In this document: positions 52,874 through 62,800 of the stretch, piece after piece
Position numbering within the stretch: position 1 is the stretch's first letter
How the letters are laid out: every line of letters starts with the position of its first letter
Assembly: GCA_964371785.1 (NCBI GenBank)
Contig: CAYJOL010000002.1
Coordinates: 186,001-250,000 of the forward strand
Direction: 5' to 3'
DNA: 64,000 nt
Source: CAVQCT01 sp964371785
Lineage (GTDB): Bacteria; Zixibacteria; MSB-5A5; GN15; FEB-12
Program-made: the position numbers and the translations under genes
The notes under the pieces: generated by a model
The model's database searches: none
Told to the model about the DNA's origin: nothing
What the model saw: only the letters and a program-made list of their open reading frames with translations

Positions 52874-54217
52874 TTAGGGCCGTTCGTTAATGGAGTTGGC
52901 GGCTTGAAGACCGGAAGCGACCTCGGGAAGTATCCCCTTTTTGACATAAATCGGTCGGACCAGTTTTCTGAGAATAGGTAGTCGACGCCAAAAGATCATC
53001 GCTCCAATTATACAGCTGACCCCGCCCAGCATAACGGTATAAGGCGTTCCGATTCTGCTTCCCAGACTACCCGCCATGAGGCTGCCCAGAGGAACCATGC
53101 CGAAAAACGACATGGCGTAGAAGCTCATCACCCGTCCGCGCTTGTCATCGTCTACAATCGTCTGCAACACCGTATTGCTGGCGGCCATTTGCATCATCAT
53201 TCCCATGCCTACGAAAAACAGCAGGGCCATGGACAGCCACAGTTGCCTCGAAAATGAAAAAAGTATTAGACCGAGACCGAACATGGCGGCGGCAAATGTG
53301 ATTACTTTGCCCAGGCCGACTACCGTCTTTCGTGAAGCCAGATAGATCGCGCCCACCAGCGCGCCGGTTCCGACCGATCCCATCAGGAAACCCATCGTAT
53401 GAGGTCCGCCGTGTAGGATGTCTCTTGCAAACACCGGCATGAGCACGGTGTAAGGCATTCCCATGATACTGACGAGGGCCAACAGCAGCAGTATGGAGCG
53501 GATCGGTGGAAATCCAAAGGAGTAGCTGAATCCGTCTTTGAGTTCCACGAGCATTTTCCCCTGCGCTTTCTTTGCGTTTTCGGAATTGAGTTTCATCGCC
53601 AGCAAGGCAATAATCACCGCAAAGAAGCTAATGGCGTTCAGCAAAAAGCATACTCCCTCGCCGGCCACCGCGATCACCAGCCCGGCAATAGTCGGCCCTA
53701 TCAGACGCGCACCGTTGACCATCGTGGAATTCAGGGCGATGGCATTGCTCAGGTCCTCGCGCTTCTCAATCATCTCCACCAGCAGCGATTGCCTCGACGG
53801 CATGTCGAACGCATTGACCAGGCCCAGAAAGACTCCGAGTACAACGATATGCCACACCTGTACGGTGTTCGTCAGCGTCAGCACGGCGAGAATCACCGCC
53901 TGAATTGTTGCCAGCGCCTGGGTCACTACGAGAATTGTATGACGGTTTTTCTTGTCGACGATAACACCCGCAAAGGGAGCGGCCAGAAAGGTCGGGATCT
54001 GCGTGCTGAACCCGACGATCCCCAGCAGGAGCACCGAGTCGGTCAGCCGGTAGACGAGCCAACTCTGGGCAATTCGCTGCATCCAGGTTCCAATAAGCGA
54101 GACCCCTTGCCCCCCAAAATAGAGCCGATAATTGCGCGATTGGAGCGCCCGGAGAATGAAACCGATTCCGGATTTGTTGTTTTTGGCGCTCCCGTTGTCT
54201 TTCGAATCGCGCTTCAT
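52874..54217 (-). CDS. Major facilitator superfamily exporter (EntS-like)
   Basis: About 447 residues with 12 membrane segments of the TMEffluxT/EntS-like MFS group. The N-terminal motif NYRLYFGGQGVSLIGTWMQRIAQSWLVYRLTDS and loop 2-3 GVIVDKKNRHTIL (motif A, D-x-x-x-R-R-like) are typical. A second related loop (DDDKRGRVMSFYAM) lies in the C-terminal half. The substrate is unknown; relatives export siderophores or drugs. The ATG at 54217 is placed after GAGGACAGG. A start 24 codons further upstream (54289) is possible, but its extension is not membrane-like. Confidence 0.87.
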   Translation of the reverse strand: MKRDSKDNGSAKNNKSGIGFILRALQSRNYRLYFGGQGVSLIGTWMQRIAQSWLVYRLTDSVLLLGIVGFSTQIPTFLAAPFAGVIVDKKNRHTILVVTQALATIQAVILAVLTLTNTVQVWHIVVLGVFLGLVNAFDMPSRQSLLVEMIEKREDLSNAIALNSTMVNGARLIGPTIAGLVIAVAGEGVCFLLNAISFFAVIIALLAMKLNSENAKKAQGKMLVELKDGFSYSFGFPPIRSILLLLALVSIMGMPYTVLMPVFARDILHGGPHTMGFLMGSVGTGALVGAIYLASRKTVVGLGKVITFAAAMFGLGLILFSFSRQLWLSMALLFFVGMGMMMQMAASNTVLQTIVDDDKRGRVMSFYAMSFFGMVPLGSLMAGSLGSRIGTPYTVMLGGVSCIIGAMIFWRRLPILRKLVRPIYVKKGILPEVASGLQAANSINERP

Positions 54218-54371
54218 CCTACGCCTGTCCTCATTAAACTTTGTGTGAGGCGAAGAATGCAATTTTGAAACGCGATTGTCAATGGACATGCCGGAAATGT
54301 CCGGGCGGTCGATTTAAACTGCATCCTTGGAGGCGCTTACTGATAATCTGAGACAATGTATGAAGCCGGAT

Positions 54372-54779
54372 TCAATGAGGGTTAATCTTGAAGGCCGCCC
54401 GGGCCTCGACACAGATCCGGTTGGTCACTGAAATCAGACACTGCGCCCATACCATCTGGTGTTTGGCGCAAATGACCGATGCCTCAGCGACTACCTCTTC
54501 GCCGATTCGAATAGAGTGTCTGTACCTCATTTCCAGAGCACAAGTAAGAGGTTGACCGCCAAATTCCCGATGCACCAGATTGACCATCGTGGCATCGGCA
54601 ATAGACGCGAGTATCCCGCCATGGACTATCCCGTCATAGCTCTGGAATTTTGCATCGAGTATTACACGACAAAGCAGGGCGGTCGGGGTGTCCACGAAAC
54701 TCAGTTTCAGACCGTAGCTGTTTCGAGGACTACAGGCGAAACAACCGCCGTGAGACTGAATATCTGGAGAATTAGCCAT
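54372..54779 (-). CDS. PaaI-family hotdog thioesterase
   Basis: A 135-residue hotdog-fold protein, probably an acyl-CoA thioesterase. The catalytic-type segment is GIVHGGILASIADATMVNLV, with the substrate-binding beta strands around ALEMRYRHSIRIGEEVVAEA. An N-terminal FACSPRNSYGLKL motif is typical of one PaaI subgroup. The ATG at 54779 is chosen because AGAGGA lies six bases upstream. A GTG seven codons earlier is less well placed. It is divergent from the DUF134 gene. Confidence 0.85.
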   Translation of the reverse strand: MANSPDIQSHGGCFACSPRNSYGLKLSFVDTPTALLCRVILDAKFQSYDGIVHGGILASIADATMVNLVHREFGGQPLTCALEMRYRHSIRIGEEVVAEASVICAKHQMVWAQCLISVTNRICVEARAAFKINPH

Positions 54780-54807
54780 AGATATCCTCTCAAATTCCAC
54801 TTTTAGC

Positions 54808-54836
54808 TTGACAATTTATGCGCATATGCTCATTAT
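54808..54836 (+). promoter_or_regulatory. Promoter with palindromic operator, DUF134 unit
   Basis: TTGACA (54808-54813), 17 bases, CATTAT (54831-54836). A 16-bp near-palindrome, ATG-C-GCATATGC-T-CAT, occupies 54818-54833 between the boxes and is well placed for a repressor. The DUF134 start codon is 18 bases downstream. Confidence 0.55.
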
Positions 54837-54853
54837 ATGACTGGAGGACAAAA

Positions 54854-55348
54854 ATGGCAAGACCAAAATGCACCCGTTTCGTAAACGATTTCCCTGACAC
54901 TACTTACTACAAGCCCCGGGGAGTCCCGTTGCTTGCACTCGAGGAAATTACCCTGACGTTTGACGAATACGAGGCAATGCGGCTTGCCGATCTCGAGGGC
55001 CTCTATCAGGAAGATGCGGCCATCAGCATGAACATTTCCCGCGCGACTTTTGGCCGCATCCTTGCCTCCGGCCACCAGAAGGTGGCCGATGCCCTGATTA
55101 ATGGCAAAGCTATCAAAATCGAAGGAGGTGTCGTTAAAATGGCACAAAAGAGAGTGTTTCAATGCGCTGCCTGCGAGCATTCGTGGGAGGTCCCTTACGG
55201 TATCGGCAGACCCGCCACGTGCCCGCAGTGCGGAAGCAGCAACCTTCACCGCGCCGAGTCGGATCGTGGTCAGGGAGCGGGCGGACAAGGGGTGAGACGG
55301 CGTCGACGTATAGGATGCCGGGCAGCAGCCGGAAAGGAGACAAGTTGA
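54854..55348 (+). CDS. DUF134 (UPF0251) putative DNA-binding protein
   Basis: A 164-residue protein. The DUF134 domain (about 1-90) starts with a conserved R-P-K-C-x-R-F motif (ARPKCTRFV) and contains a helix-turn-helix (LADLEGLYQEDAAISMNISRATFGRIL). A zinc-ribbon follows (CAACEHSW and CPQCGSSNLHRAE, about 105-135), with a basic tail. The ATG at 54854 has GGAGG nine bases upstream. It overlaps the NifX-like gene by 4 bases, so the two are coupled. DUF134 genes are often next to NifX-like or Mrp iron-sulfur genes. Confidence 0.88.
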   Translation: MARPKCTRFVNDFPDTTYYKPRGVPLLALEEITLTFDEYEAMRLADLEGLYQEDAAISMNISRATFGRILASGHQKVADALINGKAIKIEGGVVKMAQKRVFQCAACEHSWEVPYGIGRPATCPQCGSSNLHRAESDRGQGAGGQGVRRRRRIGCRAAAGKETS

Positions 55349-55728
55349 TAATAGCCGTAGCATCAGACGATGGCATCACCATCGCACAGCATTTTGGGCG
55401 ATGCGGCGGATTCATTGTTTTCGAAGCCACGCCGGAAGCGGTAAGCCAGCTGGACTATCGCCTCAACAGTTTCGGTCATCACAGCCACGGACACGACGGC
55501 CATGACTCCGAAGAAGCCCATCACAGCCATGACGGGTTCATCGGAGCCTTGCACGACTGCCAGGTGGTTATTTCACGGGGGATGGGACGACGCGCGTTGG
55601 CCGATCTGACTGCCGGTGGAATCAAGCCGGCAATAACCCGGGACGACATATCCGCCCGTCAGGCTGCTGAACTTTATGCCCGCGGCCACCTGAATTTGTC
55701 CAATGATTCATCCTGCTGTTCGCATTAA
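55345..55728 (+). CDS. NifX/NifB C-terminal-like dinitrogenase cofactor family protein
   Basis: A 127-residue protein (IIAVASDDGITIAQHFGRCGGFIVFE) of the NifX/NafY/NifB-C family that binds iron-sulfur or molybdenum-iron precursors. A histidine-rich insert (HHSHGHDGHDSEEAHHSHDG) and a C-terminal SSCCSH could bind metals. The start is taken as the TTG at 55345, overlapping the DUF134 stop (TTGA), with AGGAG five bases before it. No nitrogenase genes are present, so a general iron-sulfur or metal-handling role is more likely than nitrogen fixation. Confidence 0.82.
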   Translation: MIIAVASDDGITIAQHFGRCGGFIVFEATPEAVSQLDYRLNSFGHHSHGHDGHDSEEAHHSHDGFIGALHDCQVVISRGMGRRALADLTAGGIKPAITRDDISARQAAELYARGHLNLSNDSSCCSH

Positions 55729-55777
55729 GCACACCGCTGACCGGAATTAGCGCTGAAGAAGAGAGAGGAGATAAAGA

Positions 55778-56494
55778 ATGGAAACAAGCAATCTGGAACA
55801 GTTGGTGACTATGCCCCGTATCGGTGACCGGGCGCCTGCGTTCAAGGCAGTCACGACACAGGGAGAGATCACTTTCCCGGACCAGTACTCCGGAAGCTGG
55901 GTGATACTCTTCAGTCACCCCGCCGACTTCACACCCGTCTGTACATCGGAGTTCATGACGTTCGCCTCGATGGAAGACCAGTTCGCCAATTGTAACTGCA
56001 AGCTCGTGGGGCTCTCCGTGGACGGCCTGTACAGCCATATCGCCTGGCTCCGCACCATCAAGGAGAAGATCGAATATAGGGGGATGAAGAATGTCGAGGT
56101 GAAATTCCCGTTGATTGAAGATATCACGATGGAGGTAGCGAAAAGATACGGGATGATCCAACCGGGAGAGAGTTCGACCAAGGCTGTTCGCGCCGTGTTT
56201 GTCGTTGACCCGAAGGGGATCATTCGTACAATTATATATTACCCGTTGAGTCTGGGCAGGAATTTCGACGAACTGCTCAGGGTCGTAATTGCTCTTCAGA
56301 CCGCCGACGCGTTCCAGATCGCCACACCGGCCGATTGGCGTCCGGGTGACGACGTCATCGTGCCGCCGGCTGGATCGTGCGGGGTGGCCAAGGAGCGGAT
56401 GGAGCACCAAAAAGACCTGACCTGCTACGACTGGTTTTTCTGTACGAAGAAGCTCGACAAGGAGAAGATACTGGCGATGTTCTCGAAAAAGTAA
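55778..56494 (+). CDS. Peroxiredoxin, archaeal-type Prx6/1-Cys-like
   Basis: A 238-residue peroxidase. The peroxidatic cysteine is in FSHPADFTPVCTSEF (about residue 50), with the conserved Thr/Pro of P-x-x-x-T-x-x-C. The resolving cysteine probably lies near the C-terminus (GSCGVAK or LTCYDWFFC). The long C-terminal arm places it with the archaeal-type Prx6 decameric group. It reduces peroxides in the cytoplasm. It lies 49 bases after the NifX-like gene, with AGAGGAG before the ATG, so it may share that operon. Confidence 0.9.
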   Translation: METSNLEQLVTMPRIGDRAPAFKAVTTQGEITFPDQYSGSWVILFSHPADFTPVCTSEFMTFASMEDQFANCNCKLVGLSVDGLYSHIAWLRTIKEKIEYRGMKNVEVKFPLIEDITMEVAKRYGMIQPGESSTKAVRAVFVVDPKGIIRTIIYYPLSLGRNFDELLRVVIALQTADAFQIATPADWRPGDDVIVPPAGSCGVAKERMEHQKDLTCYDWFFCTKKLDKEKILAMFSKK

Positions 56495-56526
56495 CAGTCG
56501 GTACGTAAACATCTCAAATCTCAGGC

Positions 56527-56552
56527 GTGTCGGTCTCGGCGGAGACCGACAC
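56527..56552 (+). terminator. Hairpin terminator after peroxiredoxin
   Basis: An 11-bp perfect stem (GTGTCGGTCTC with GAGACCGACAC) around GGCG, followed by a short T-rich stretch (TAAATTT). It lies between convergent genes and could serve both directions. Confidence 0.65.
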
Positions 56553-56600
56553 TAAATTTCTGGCCGGGCCGGGAAACCGACTACCGGCACTTTCGGCCAT

Positions 56601-56969
56601 CTATTGAACCGGCCGGGCCTTCCAGCCCAGAAGCGCGCCGAGCAATCCTGAAGGAAATCCGATAAAGACGGCGATGCCGATTTCGAACGGCCACAGATTA
56701 TGGCTGGTCGGATCGATGATGGTTTCAAAGATGACTCGGACGAGCGTGGCGCAACAGAATCCCACCGCGATCATTGAAGCTATCAGCACAATCGGCTGAC
56801 GCATCGTGAGCCTTCCCATCAAGCCGGCTGCCGCACCTGCGATTGCCCATTCCCACAGATACGGACTCGACAGCATCGATACTTTGTTATACGGGATTGG
56901 CCAGAGTATCAGTCCGGCCGCAAGAAACCCGAACCCGACAATAATGGTATTCCTGACCCTGTTATTCAA
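56601..56969 (-). CDS. Small membrane protein of unknown function
   Basis: About 122 residues with four predicted membrane segments (VGFGFLAAGLILWPI, EWAIAGAAAGLMG, PIVLIASMIAVGFCCATLV and GIAVFIGFPSGLLGALLG). No family recognised. A perfect AGGAGG lies nine bases before a TTG codon at 56969, so that TTG is taken as the start. A GTG at 56990 would put the AGGAGG inside the gene. It is a single gene between two hairpins. Confidence 0.65.
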   Translation of the reverse strand: MNNRVRNTIIVGFGFLAAGLILWPIPYNKVSMLSSPYLWEWAIAGAAAGLMGRLTMRQPIVLIASMIAVGFCCATLVRVIFETIIDPTSHNLWPFEIGIAVFIGFPSGLLGALLGWKARPVQ

Positions 56970-57011
56970 ATTCCGACGCCTCCTTGGCACTCATGAAAAT
57001 TGATCGCAATA

Positions 57012-57035
57012 ACAAAGCCCCGATAGTCCGGGGCT
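57012..57035 (-). terminator. Rho-independent terminator of the cytochrome c gene
   Basis: A 7-bp GC-rich stem (AGCCCCG with CGGGGCT, 6-base loop) at 57016-57035, followed on the minus strand by TTTGTT. It lies about 90 bases after the stop of the cytochrome gene. Confidence 0.6.
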
Positions 57036-57124
57036 ATGCTAATGTGACATACTCTGAAGTGCCGATTATGTAGTTGTTCGTTCGCTGCGATTCCAGCCGA
57101 AGGCACGGTGAACTAACGTTGCAG

Positions 57125-57703
57125 TTACTTCTGAGCCGGCGCGATCGGTTCAGGAACCTGGTTCACAATCGGCTTGGTCGATTTGAGGAAGGCAAGGATC
57201 GCCGAGAGATCTTCGTCGGTAGCATGGGCGAGATTCGGCCAGGGCATGGGCGGAAGAATCGGGCGTCCGAATCCACGGTGTTTACCTGTCCTCATGGCGC
57301 TGATGAACTGTTCGTCAGTCCAGTTGCCAATCCCGGTTTTGGGGTCTGAGGTCAGATTGACGGCGAAGCTGACACCCCAAGGACCCGTCCACGCGGTAAA
57401 GTGTCCGTTGCCGGCGGCGACCCAGCCGGTCATACTCAGACCTGCCGGAGGCTCCGGGACTTTCTCCGAGGCCGGATGGCCGCTCAGCAGGAGGGTGGAA
57501 TCCTCAACCGGACCCATTTTGGTCATCTTTTTGGGCGTGTGGCAGTCGCCGCAGCCTCCCAACGTGACCAGGTAGCGGCCCCGTTCGATTTTGGCCGTGG
57601 CCTCGCTGGACGCCGGCGGTTCCGACGCTGAGGCTACAAATACCACGCCGGCAAACGAGGCCACCACCAACAGTAGCACCAGGACCTGAGCTCTGCGTGA
57701 CAT
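57125..57703 (-). CDS. Monoheme c-type cytochrome
   Basis: A 192-residue exported protein with a signal peptide (VLVLLLVVASFAGVVFVASA) and one heme-binding motif C-G-D-C-H (about residue 54, LGGCGDCHTPK). The likely methionine ligand lies in LPPMPWPNL near the C-terminus. It resembles the small cytochromes of alcohol-dehydrogenase or oxidase chains. AGGAAG precedes the ATG. No partner enzyme is adjacent, so its electron donor and acceptor are unknown. Confidence 0.87.
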   Translation of the reverse strand: MSRRAQVLVLLLVVASFAGVVFVASASEPPASSEATAKIERGRYLVTLGGCGDCHTPKKMTKMGPVEDSTLLLSGHPASEKVPEPPAGLSMTGWVAAGNGHFTAWTGPWGVSFAVNLTSDPKTGIGNWTDEQFISAMRTGKHRGFGRPILPPMPWPNLAHATDEDLSAILAFLKSTKPIVNQVPEPIAPAQK

Positions 57704-58107
57704 TATACTTCCTTTCCTATTTTGCTATTTTGGAGCACACGGTGAACGTTCGATGCGATGGCTCCTGATCGAATCGCCCGGTTCTTCGCGGAGCCGCGCC
57801 CGGAGTCGGCGCGCATGGCGATGGCCCGTTTCAGAACGGCCGAAATATAGCAAGACGACATTTTGGAGGCAAGAAAAATATAAGACCCATAGTGTCTATT
57901 ATACCTCCCATATAAACTCTGTCGACGTCCTCACCCATCACTATTGGTTCACGAAGATGATCCGCGTTGGTTCAGCTTGTACACAAAATCACATGCCCAC
58001 AGCATACCGAAACCCGCCGCATTCCGGTTCATACCGCCAGCAAAAGACACATGAGTCTTATGGGAGTAACTTCAGTTCGAAAGCTGCCTGGGAGGAAGCC
58101 GGCCCGT
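57704..58107. other. Intergenic region
   Basis: About 400 bases between two minus-strand genes. A TATAAT on the minus strand (57903-57898) may be the -10 box of the cytochrome gene, but no good -35 accompanies it. A plus-strand frame here has no ribosome-binding site or similarity. Confidence 0.45.
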
Positions 58108-59850
58108 TTACGCACCGAGATGGTACGTGAAAGACAACCGGCCGCTGTATTCATCGAAGTTGCCGCTGTCCCCGTCGGCCCGGCCATTTGTGGACAGAAA
58201 TTCGAGGCGGCCCACAATTCGAGGGACAAACCTGTAGTCACCCCGAAGCACGACCCTCATAACCTTCGATCCGTCGAGACCGGTATAGCTGGCTTGCGCA
58301 TTGACCGATTGCCGCCTGAGCAAATTGGCCCACTGGGCACTGAGAGCAAGAGTCAGGCTCGTGCTCTGTCCGGCATCACCGCGGGTTACGGATGTTACGC
58401 TGCTGGACGGACTCAAGGTGAGGCTGGAAGACAGGGCGTTCATTAAGCGAATTGTAACCTCGTGAGAACGTAGATTGCTGTCGGATCGACTCGGGTTCTT
58501 TTCGTTGGTTCGCTGAAATGTGTAATCAAGATTAATCGATCTCAGTACTGACTTCTGGCTCGGGCCGAACAGCTGGCCCACTCGTACCACAACGGTCGAA
58601 TTATCCGCCATCGCAAGTGTATCCGACAGTTGGTTGTCCAAAGTCGAATAGACCGAATTGAGATTCAGCGTCCAGAATCGGGTCATCCGTACATTGAAAT
58701 TCCCAATGAATCTATTCCGGACAGTAGTCGACTGTTTCTGGTCGATTAGATTGTTACTCTGTCGCTGATAGTTGAGGCGCATCATTACAGGTTTAAATCG
58801 ATAGCGGAACCCGAGGTCTGCAGTTCGCCTGTCCGGGCTAAGCGAAGCAAGGCCCAGTGACACATAGCCGGGACCAATATAACCGTAGGCGGCCTGGATA
58901 CCGAGGGCGCCATGGTTGAACTGTGCTTCGGTCGTGTATGCGTAGTCTGCACTGCTGCTGACACGCGGGGTAAACACATTAGTCAGGAAGTCAGGGACAT
59001 CGGATGTCTCCAGCACTGCAGAGCGGCGATCACGCGTGATGGCCGTGCCCGAAAACTCCGTTTTCCATACCACCTGATCGTGCGCGAGGGATAAGTTTGT
59101 CATCGCGGACACGACGAGATTCTCTTGAGGAGTCACCGACAGAGCATTTACCGTCGTATCACCGGTCAGCGAATCTACGGACACGGTAGAATCGGTGGAG
59201 ATCTCACCTAAATTCGATATATCATCTTTGACACTCAAGATATTCAAGGCGAAGGAAGTGCCTGTCTCGCGTCCAACCCCCAACTGCACACCCGAGAGAC
59301 TGCGTTGGTAAGCGCGGTTCTCGGCGGGCGAGCTCACTTCCCGCTGCGTGGTGCCGTGAAGCAGGGTTATCCGCGCCTTTCCGGTGTGAAGCGCGACGCA
59401 ACCGCCCCTCACGCGTACGCCGCTTAGGGTCAGCGGCGAGAACATCAGGTTGAAGTCACCAACATAGATCTCGCCCCATCGCCATCTCGGATTGAAGCCG
59501 AAGTGGTTGATATCCTGTCTCGCGCTGCTACCCTCCGTCGAGAGATCTATTTCGAACTGGAGTTGCGCTCCGTTTGCGAATGTGACAAGCGGGCGGACAA
59601 AGAACCGCCCGAGAGCGTCCGGCCTGCGTTGCTCGCGGCCCGATGTGCTGTTAAGCTCACCATAAAGACCGACCTCTCCTCCCAACCGCGTTTGTTGCCC
59701 TGCAGCAAATCCTTTTGCAGGAATCGTATATAGAGGAAGCACGGCTAACAGGAATAGGCCAAAATATCGACAGGCTAAAGCTCTCATGTACCAGATGACA
59801 GTAATCGAATAGATGAGAGGCGGACGGCTTTGGGCACCGACTTCAGCCAT
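58108..59850 (-). CDS. Predicted outer-membrane beta-barrel protein
   Basis: A 580-residue exported protein without recognised family. After a hydrophobic signal (MRALACRYFGLFLLAVLPLYT, residues 22-42 of this frame) the body consists of alternating strands with polar turns. It ends in an aromatic-rich strand (GRLSFTYHLGA), as expected of a barrel. Its start (ATG at 59850, GGAGG nine bases before) overlaps the stop of the large protein upstream, suggesting they function together. A start at the ATG of the signal segment (59787) would fit secretion better. Confidence 0.65.
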   Translation of the reverse strand: MAEVGAQSRPPLIYSITVIWYMRALACRYFGLFLLAVLPLYTIPAKGFAAGQQTRLGGEVGLYGELNSTSGREQRRPDALGRFFVRPLVTFANGAQLQFEIDLSTEGSSARQDINHFGFNPRWRWGEIYVGDFNLMFSPLTLSGVRVRGGCVALHTGKARITLLHGTTQREVSSPAENRAYQRSLSGVQLGVGRETGTSFALNILSVKDDISNLGEISTDSTVSVDSLTGDTTVNALSVTPQENLVVSAMTNLSLAHDQVVWKTEFSGTAITRDRRSAVLETSDVPDFLTNVFTPRVSSSADYAYTTEAQFNHGALGIQAAYGYIGPGYVSLGLASLSPDRRTADLGFRYRFKPVMMRLNYQRQSNNLIDQKQSTTVRNRFIGNFNVRMTRFWTLNLNSVYSTLDNQLSDTLAMADNSTVVVRVGQLFGPSQKSVLRSINLDYTFQRTNEKNPSRSDSNLRSHEVTIRLMNALSSSLTLSPSSSVTSVTRGDAGQSTSLTLALSAQWANLLRRQSVNAQASYTGLDGSKVMRVVLRGDYRFVPRIVGRLEFLSTNGRADGDSGNFDEYSGRLSFTYHLGA

Positions 59851-62800
59851 GTATCAGCGCCTCCAGGATGTTCTTGATCCCTTCGCGTTGATCCCTCAGA
59901 CTGACGTTGGCATTCAGTTCCTTGAACTCACCGAGCCATTTCATTTCCAGATGAAGCGCGACTCCTTTTCCCTGGACGAGGTCATCGAGCGTTGCATTGA
60001 ACTCGGCCTTTTGAATTTTGACCGGAGACTGCCCGGCGGATGCGTATTGATTTATCTTCTGAAAGACTTCCTGCAGCCGCTCGAGGTTTTCCTTCTGTTT
60101 CTCCAGTTCGGCCCAGAGCTTGTCAGCCTGCCCCTTGAGGGCAACCAGAGCGGGATTGTTATCGGGATCCGGAATTGCGTTATAGGCTGCAAGTCTCGCG
60201 GCGTAGTCCGCCGTTGCCTTGGCATTCGCTATCGCTTGAATCCGATAGGAGGCAAGTTTGCTTCGATATGTCACCAGGGCCGATGCTTTCTCGCTGACTT
60301 TGTAGGTCGGCACGTTCACATAAGCACGATACGCGGCGTCCTTCGCATTTCGGGCTGACTGGAACCGGGCATACTCGGCGTCGCGTTCAGCCTTAACCTC
60401 GTCCACACCTTTCTTTGTCTCCAGTCGCACCGCTCCAAGCCGCTGCTTCAACTTATCGACCGCCGCCTGTTTCTGCTCGCGGAGTGCTTCTGCCTCCTGA
60501 TATGCAACCAGCGAGGCATTTATCACATCCGCACCCTTGGCCGCAAACTGACTCAGTCCCGCGGCGAGCGCTTCTTCCAGGGGACCGCTGAAGTCACTTT
60601 GTAACTCACCGTGAACCTTGAATGATGGCTCGGTCAGGTTGAACCCGCCGTTGGCTGTGAGTTGAGAACTGTACAGCCCGTCGATCTCGGTCTCGCTGGC
60701 AAACGACAGGCTATCGCGGGTCAGTTTCAAGTCAACCGATTTCATGCTGCCCAGCAGATCCACTTCGCCGCTCATCAGGAAGTGGGTGTCGCCGAGCTTT
60801 ATTTGCAAATCGACCATACCATCCTGCCAAATCAGCGGACCTACCGCAAATTGGTTTACATGTCCCTTGGCCCAGATACCTTCGGTACTTACATTGCAGT
60901 CGACCGCCGCAAAGTTCTCCATTTCCCCGCCCGGCCTGCGGCTCAGATTAAGATCTCCCTTGATCGCCATACCGGCCTCAACTCCGAGATCGGGATCGCT
61001 CTTGGGCGCAAACTTCAGATGCATATTCTTGATAGCCATATCCGGGAGGTTCTCCACAGGCAGGGCCGGTGGTTGTCCGCCTGTGGCAGCCGCCACCATT
61101 TTGCCCTGTAACTTGGCTATATCTGTCATCTCCACCCCGGTCTCGCTCTGACCGTCAAAAATGAAGTTGGTGGGCACTCCCGAGTAGGCGTTTACGGTCA
61201 CTGCTATTGCCGTATTTATCTGTTTCTCGCCGACAACGAGATCACCGGCAAAGCCGAGACCCAGATTCCCTAAGGCGTTCAAAGAAATCTTGAGCACGAC
61301 TTTGTTTAAAGTGAGAAATTGTATGCCAAAGGGAGCCACCCATGGTTCCTCTGCCTGAAGTCCACCGACCATCGCCACCGCGACCCCCGCTCCCTGTCTT
61401 TCAATCTTGCCACCAAGGAAGAATGCGAGCACGTCGTCCTGTATCTGCACAGTCATAGTCCCAACGAGGCCAACCGACGGTTCCCCGGTAATTTCCAGAG
61501 CCAGCTCGCCGGATTTGAACCACTCCGGGGATCCCGGTGGATGCATGGGCGGAAGCGAGGCCTTCAAGTATATATCTTTTATGAGGTCGTTAGCTCCACC
61601 TTCGCCATTCAAAAGTCCGAAAGCATTGCCAAACGTCCCCTGCAACAGAATCGTTCCCGACTGCATGCCCAGGTGTTCCATCAGCTTCATGAGTGGGTCG
61701 TCGGGACTCATATTGTCCAGAGGTATGACCGCGACCAGATTGATTCCCGGCTTGAGCTTGAGGGTGTATTGGTCACTGCCATAAAGCTTTTCATAGAAGT
61801 CGTAAGTATCAGGGCCGAGGTCACTGGATTCGATATCGCTCTCTTTGTTAGTAATGACAAAACCAACGCGCGAGAAATTGATATTGTCGAGTACCGGGTT
61901 CGACAATTGAGGGACGGCATCGGTTAGTTTCCAATCCACGGGCTTGACACCGACAGTTACCAGTCTCTCTCCTTTATCATCTTTGGTCATAGAGAGCAGC
62001 AGATCCGTCTGGCTCTGTTTTAATGTCGTGCGACCACTGAAGAAGAATTCATTTTGATCGCCGCCGCTTATGCCGAGGGCCACATCGGACAGATTGAAAA
62101 ATCCTTCGGGAATTTGGGGCCCGCTGTCCTGCTCTTTCTCGGCCCGCGTCGACCGGGCTATTTTGATGAGGTCTATGAGATTGAATTTGTCCGCCAGTTG
62201 TGCTTTTGCGCGGAAAGAGAACTTCTTGGTGGATCCGGTCGCGGTCACAGTCACGGAATCGGCCTGCCGCCAGGTGCTGTCCTTTTTGCGGGAACCGGAC
62301 ACATCTGTCTTCATCGTCGTATCGGCTTTGCCGATCTCCACGAACAGCGAGTCGCTGACTTTGACATCGCCGATACTCACCCCTCCCGATAGAGTAACTT
62401 TCGGTTTCTCCTTGTCCGGCTCCATTGCCAGTTTCACATCGGTGATATTGAGCCATGGTAGCCCCAGATGAATCGTGTCATCGGTTCCGAACTCAAAGGC
62501 AATCTTACCGGTCGAATCGGTCGATTCCTTCTCCAGCTTGACCGTCCGGTAGAATGAGTGCTCCTTGTTGTTACCGAAACTCCCCTTCAGCGTCTCTTTC
62601 AGCTCGAGATAGGGAGTGTACTTTGCCGCCAACGCAGTGTCCGTTTTTGCCTTTCCGGTGCTGTCGGTAGTCGTCTTGATAGCGCTTGAATCTTCAGAGG
62701 CGGCCAGGGCCCGCTTGACGCCGCCCTTCAATTCGAATTGTCTGGATTTGAGCCACAGCTTGTATTCCGGAGCAATAATGGCCGGGAATTGCGCGCTGAG

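Noticed and set aside
55162..55344. N-terminal extension of the NifX-like protein
   Set aside because: It overlaps the DUF134 zinc ribbon in another frame; the TTG at 55345 has an AGGAG site and starts at the conserved domain.
57753..58446. Plus-strand ORFs opposite the beta-barrel protein's 3' end
   Set aside because: Shadow frames of a longer coherent gene, with no ribosome-binding site.
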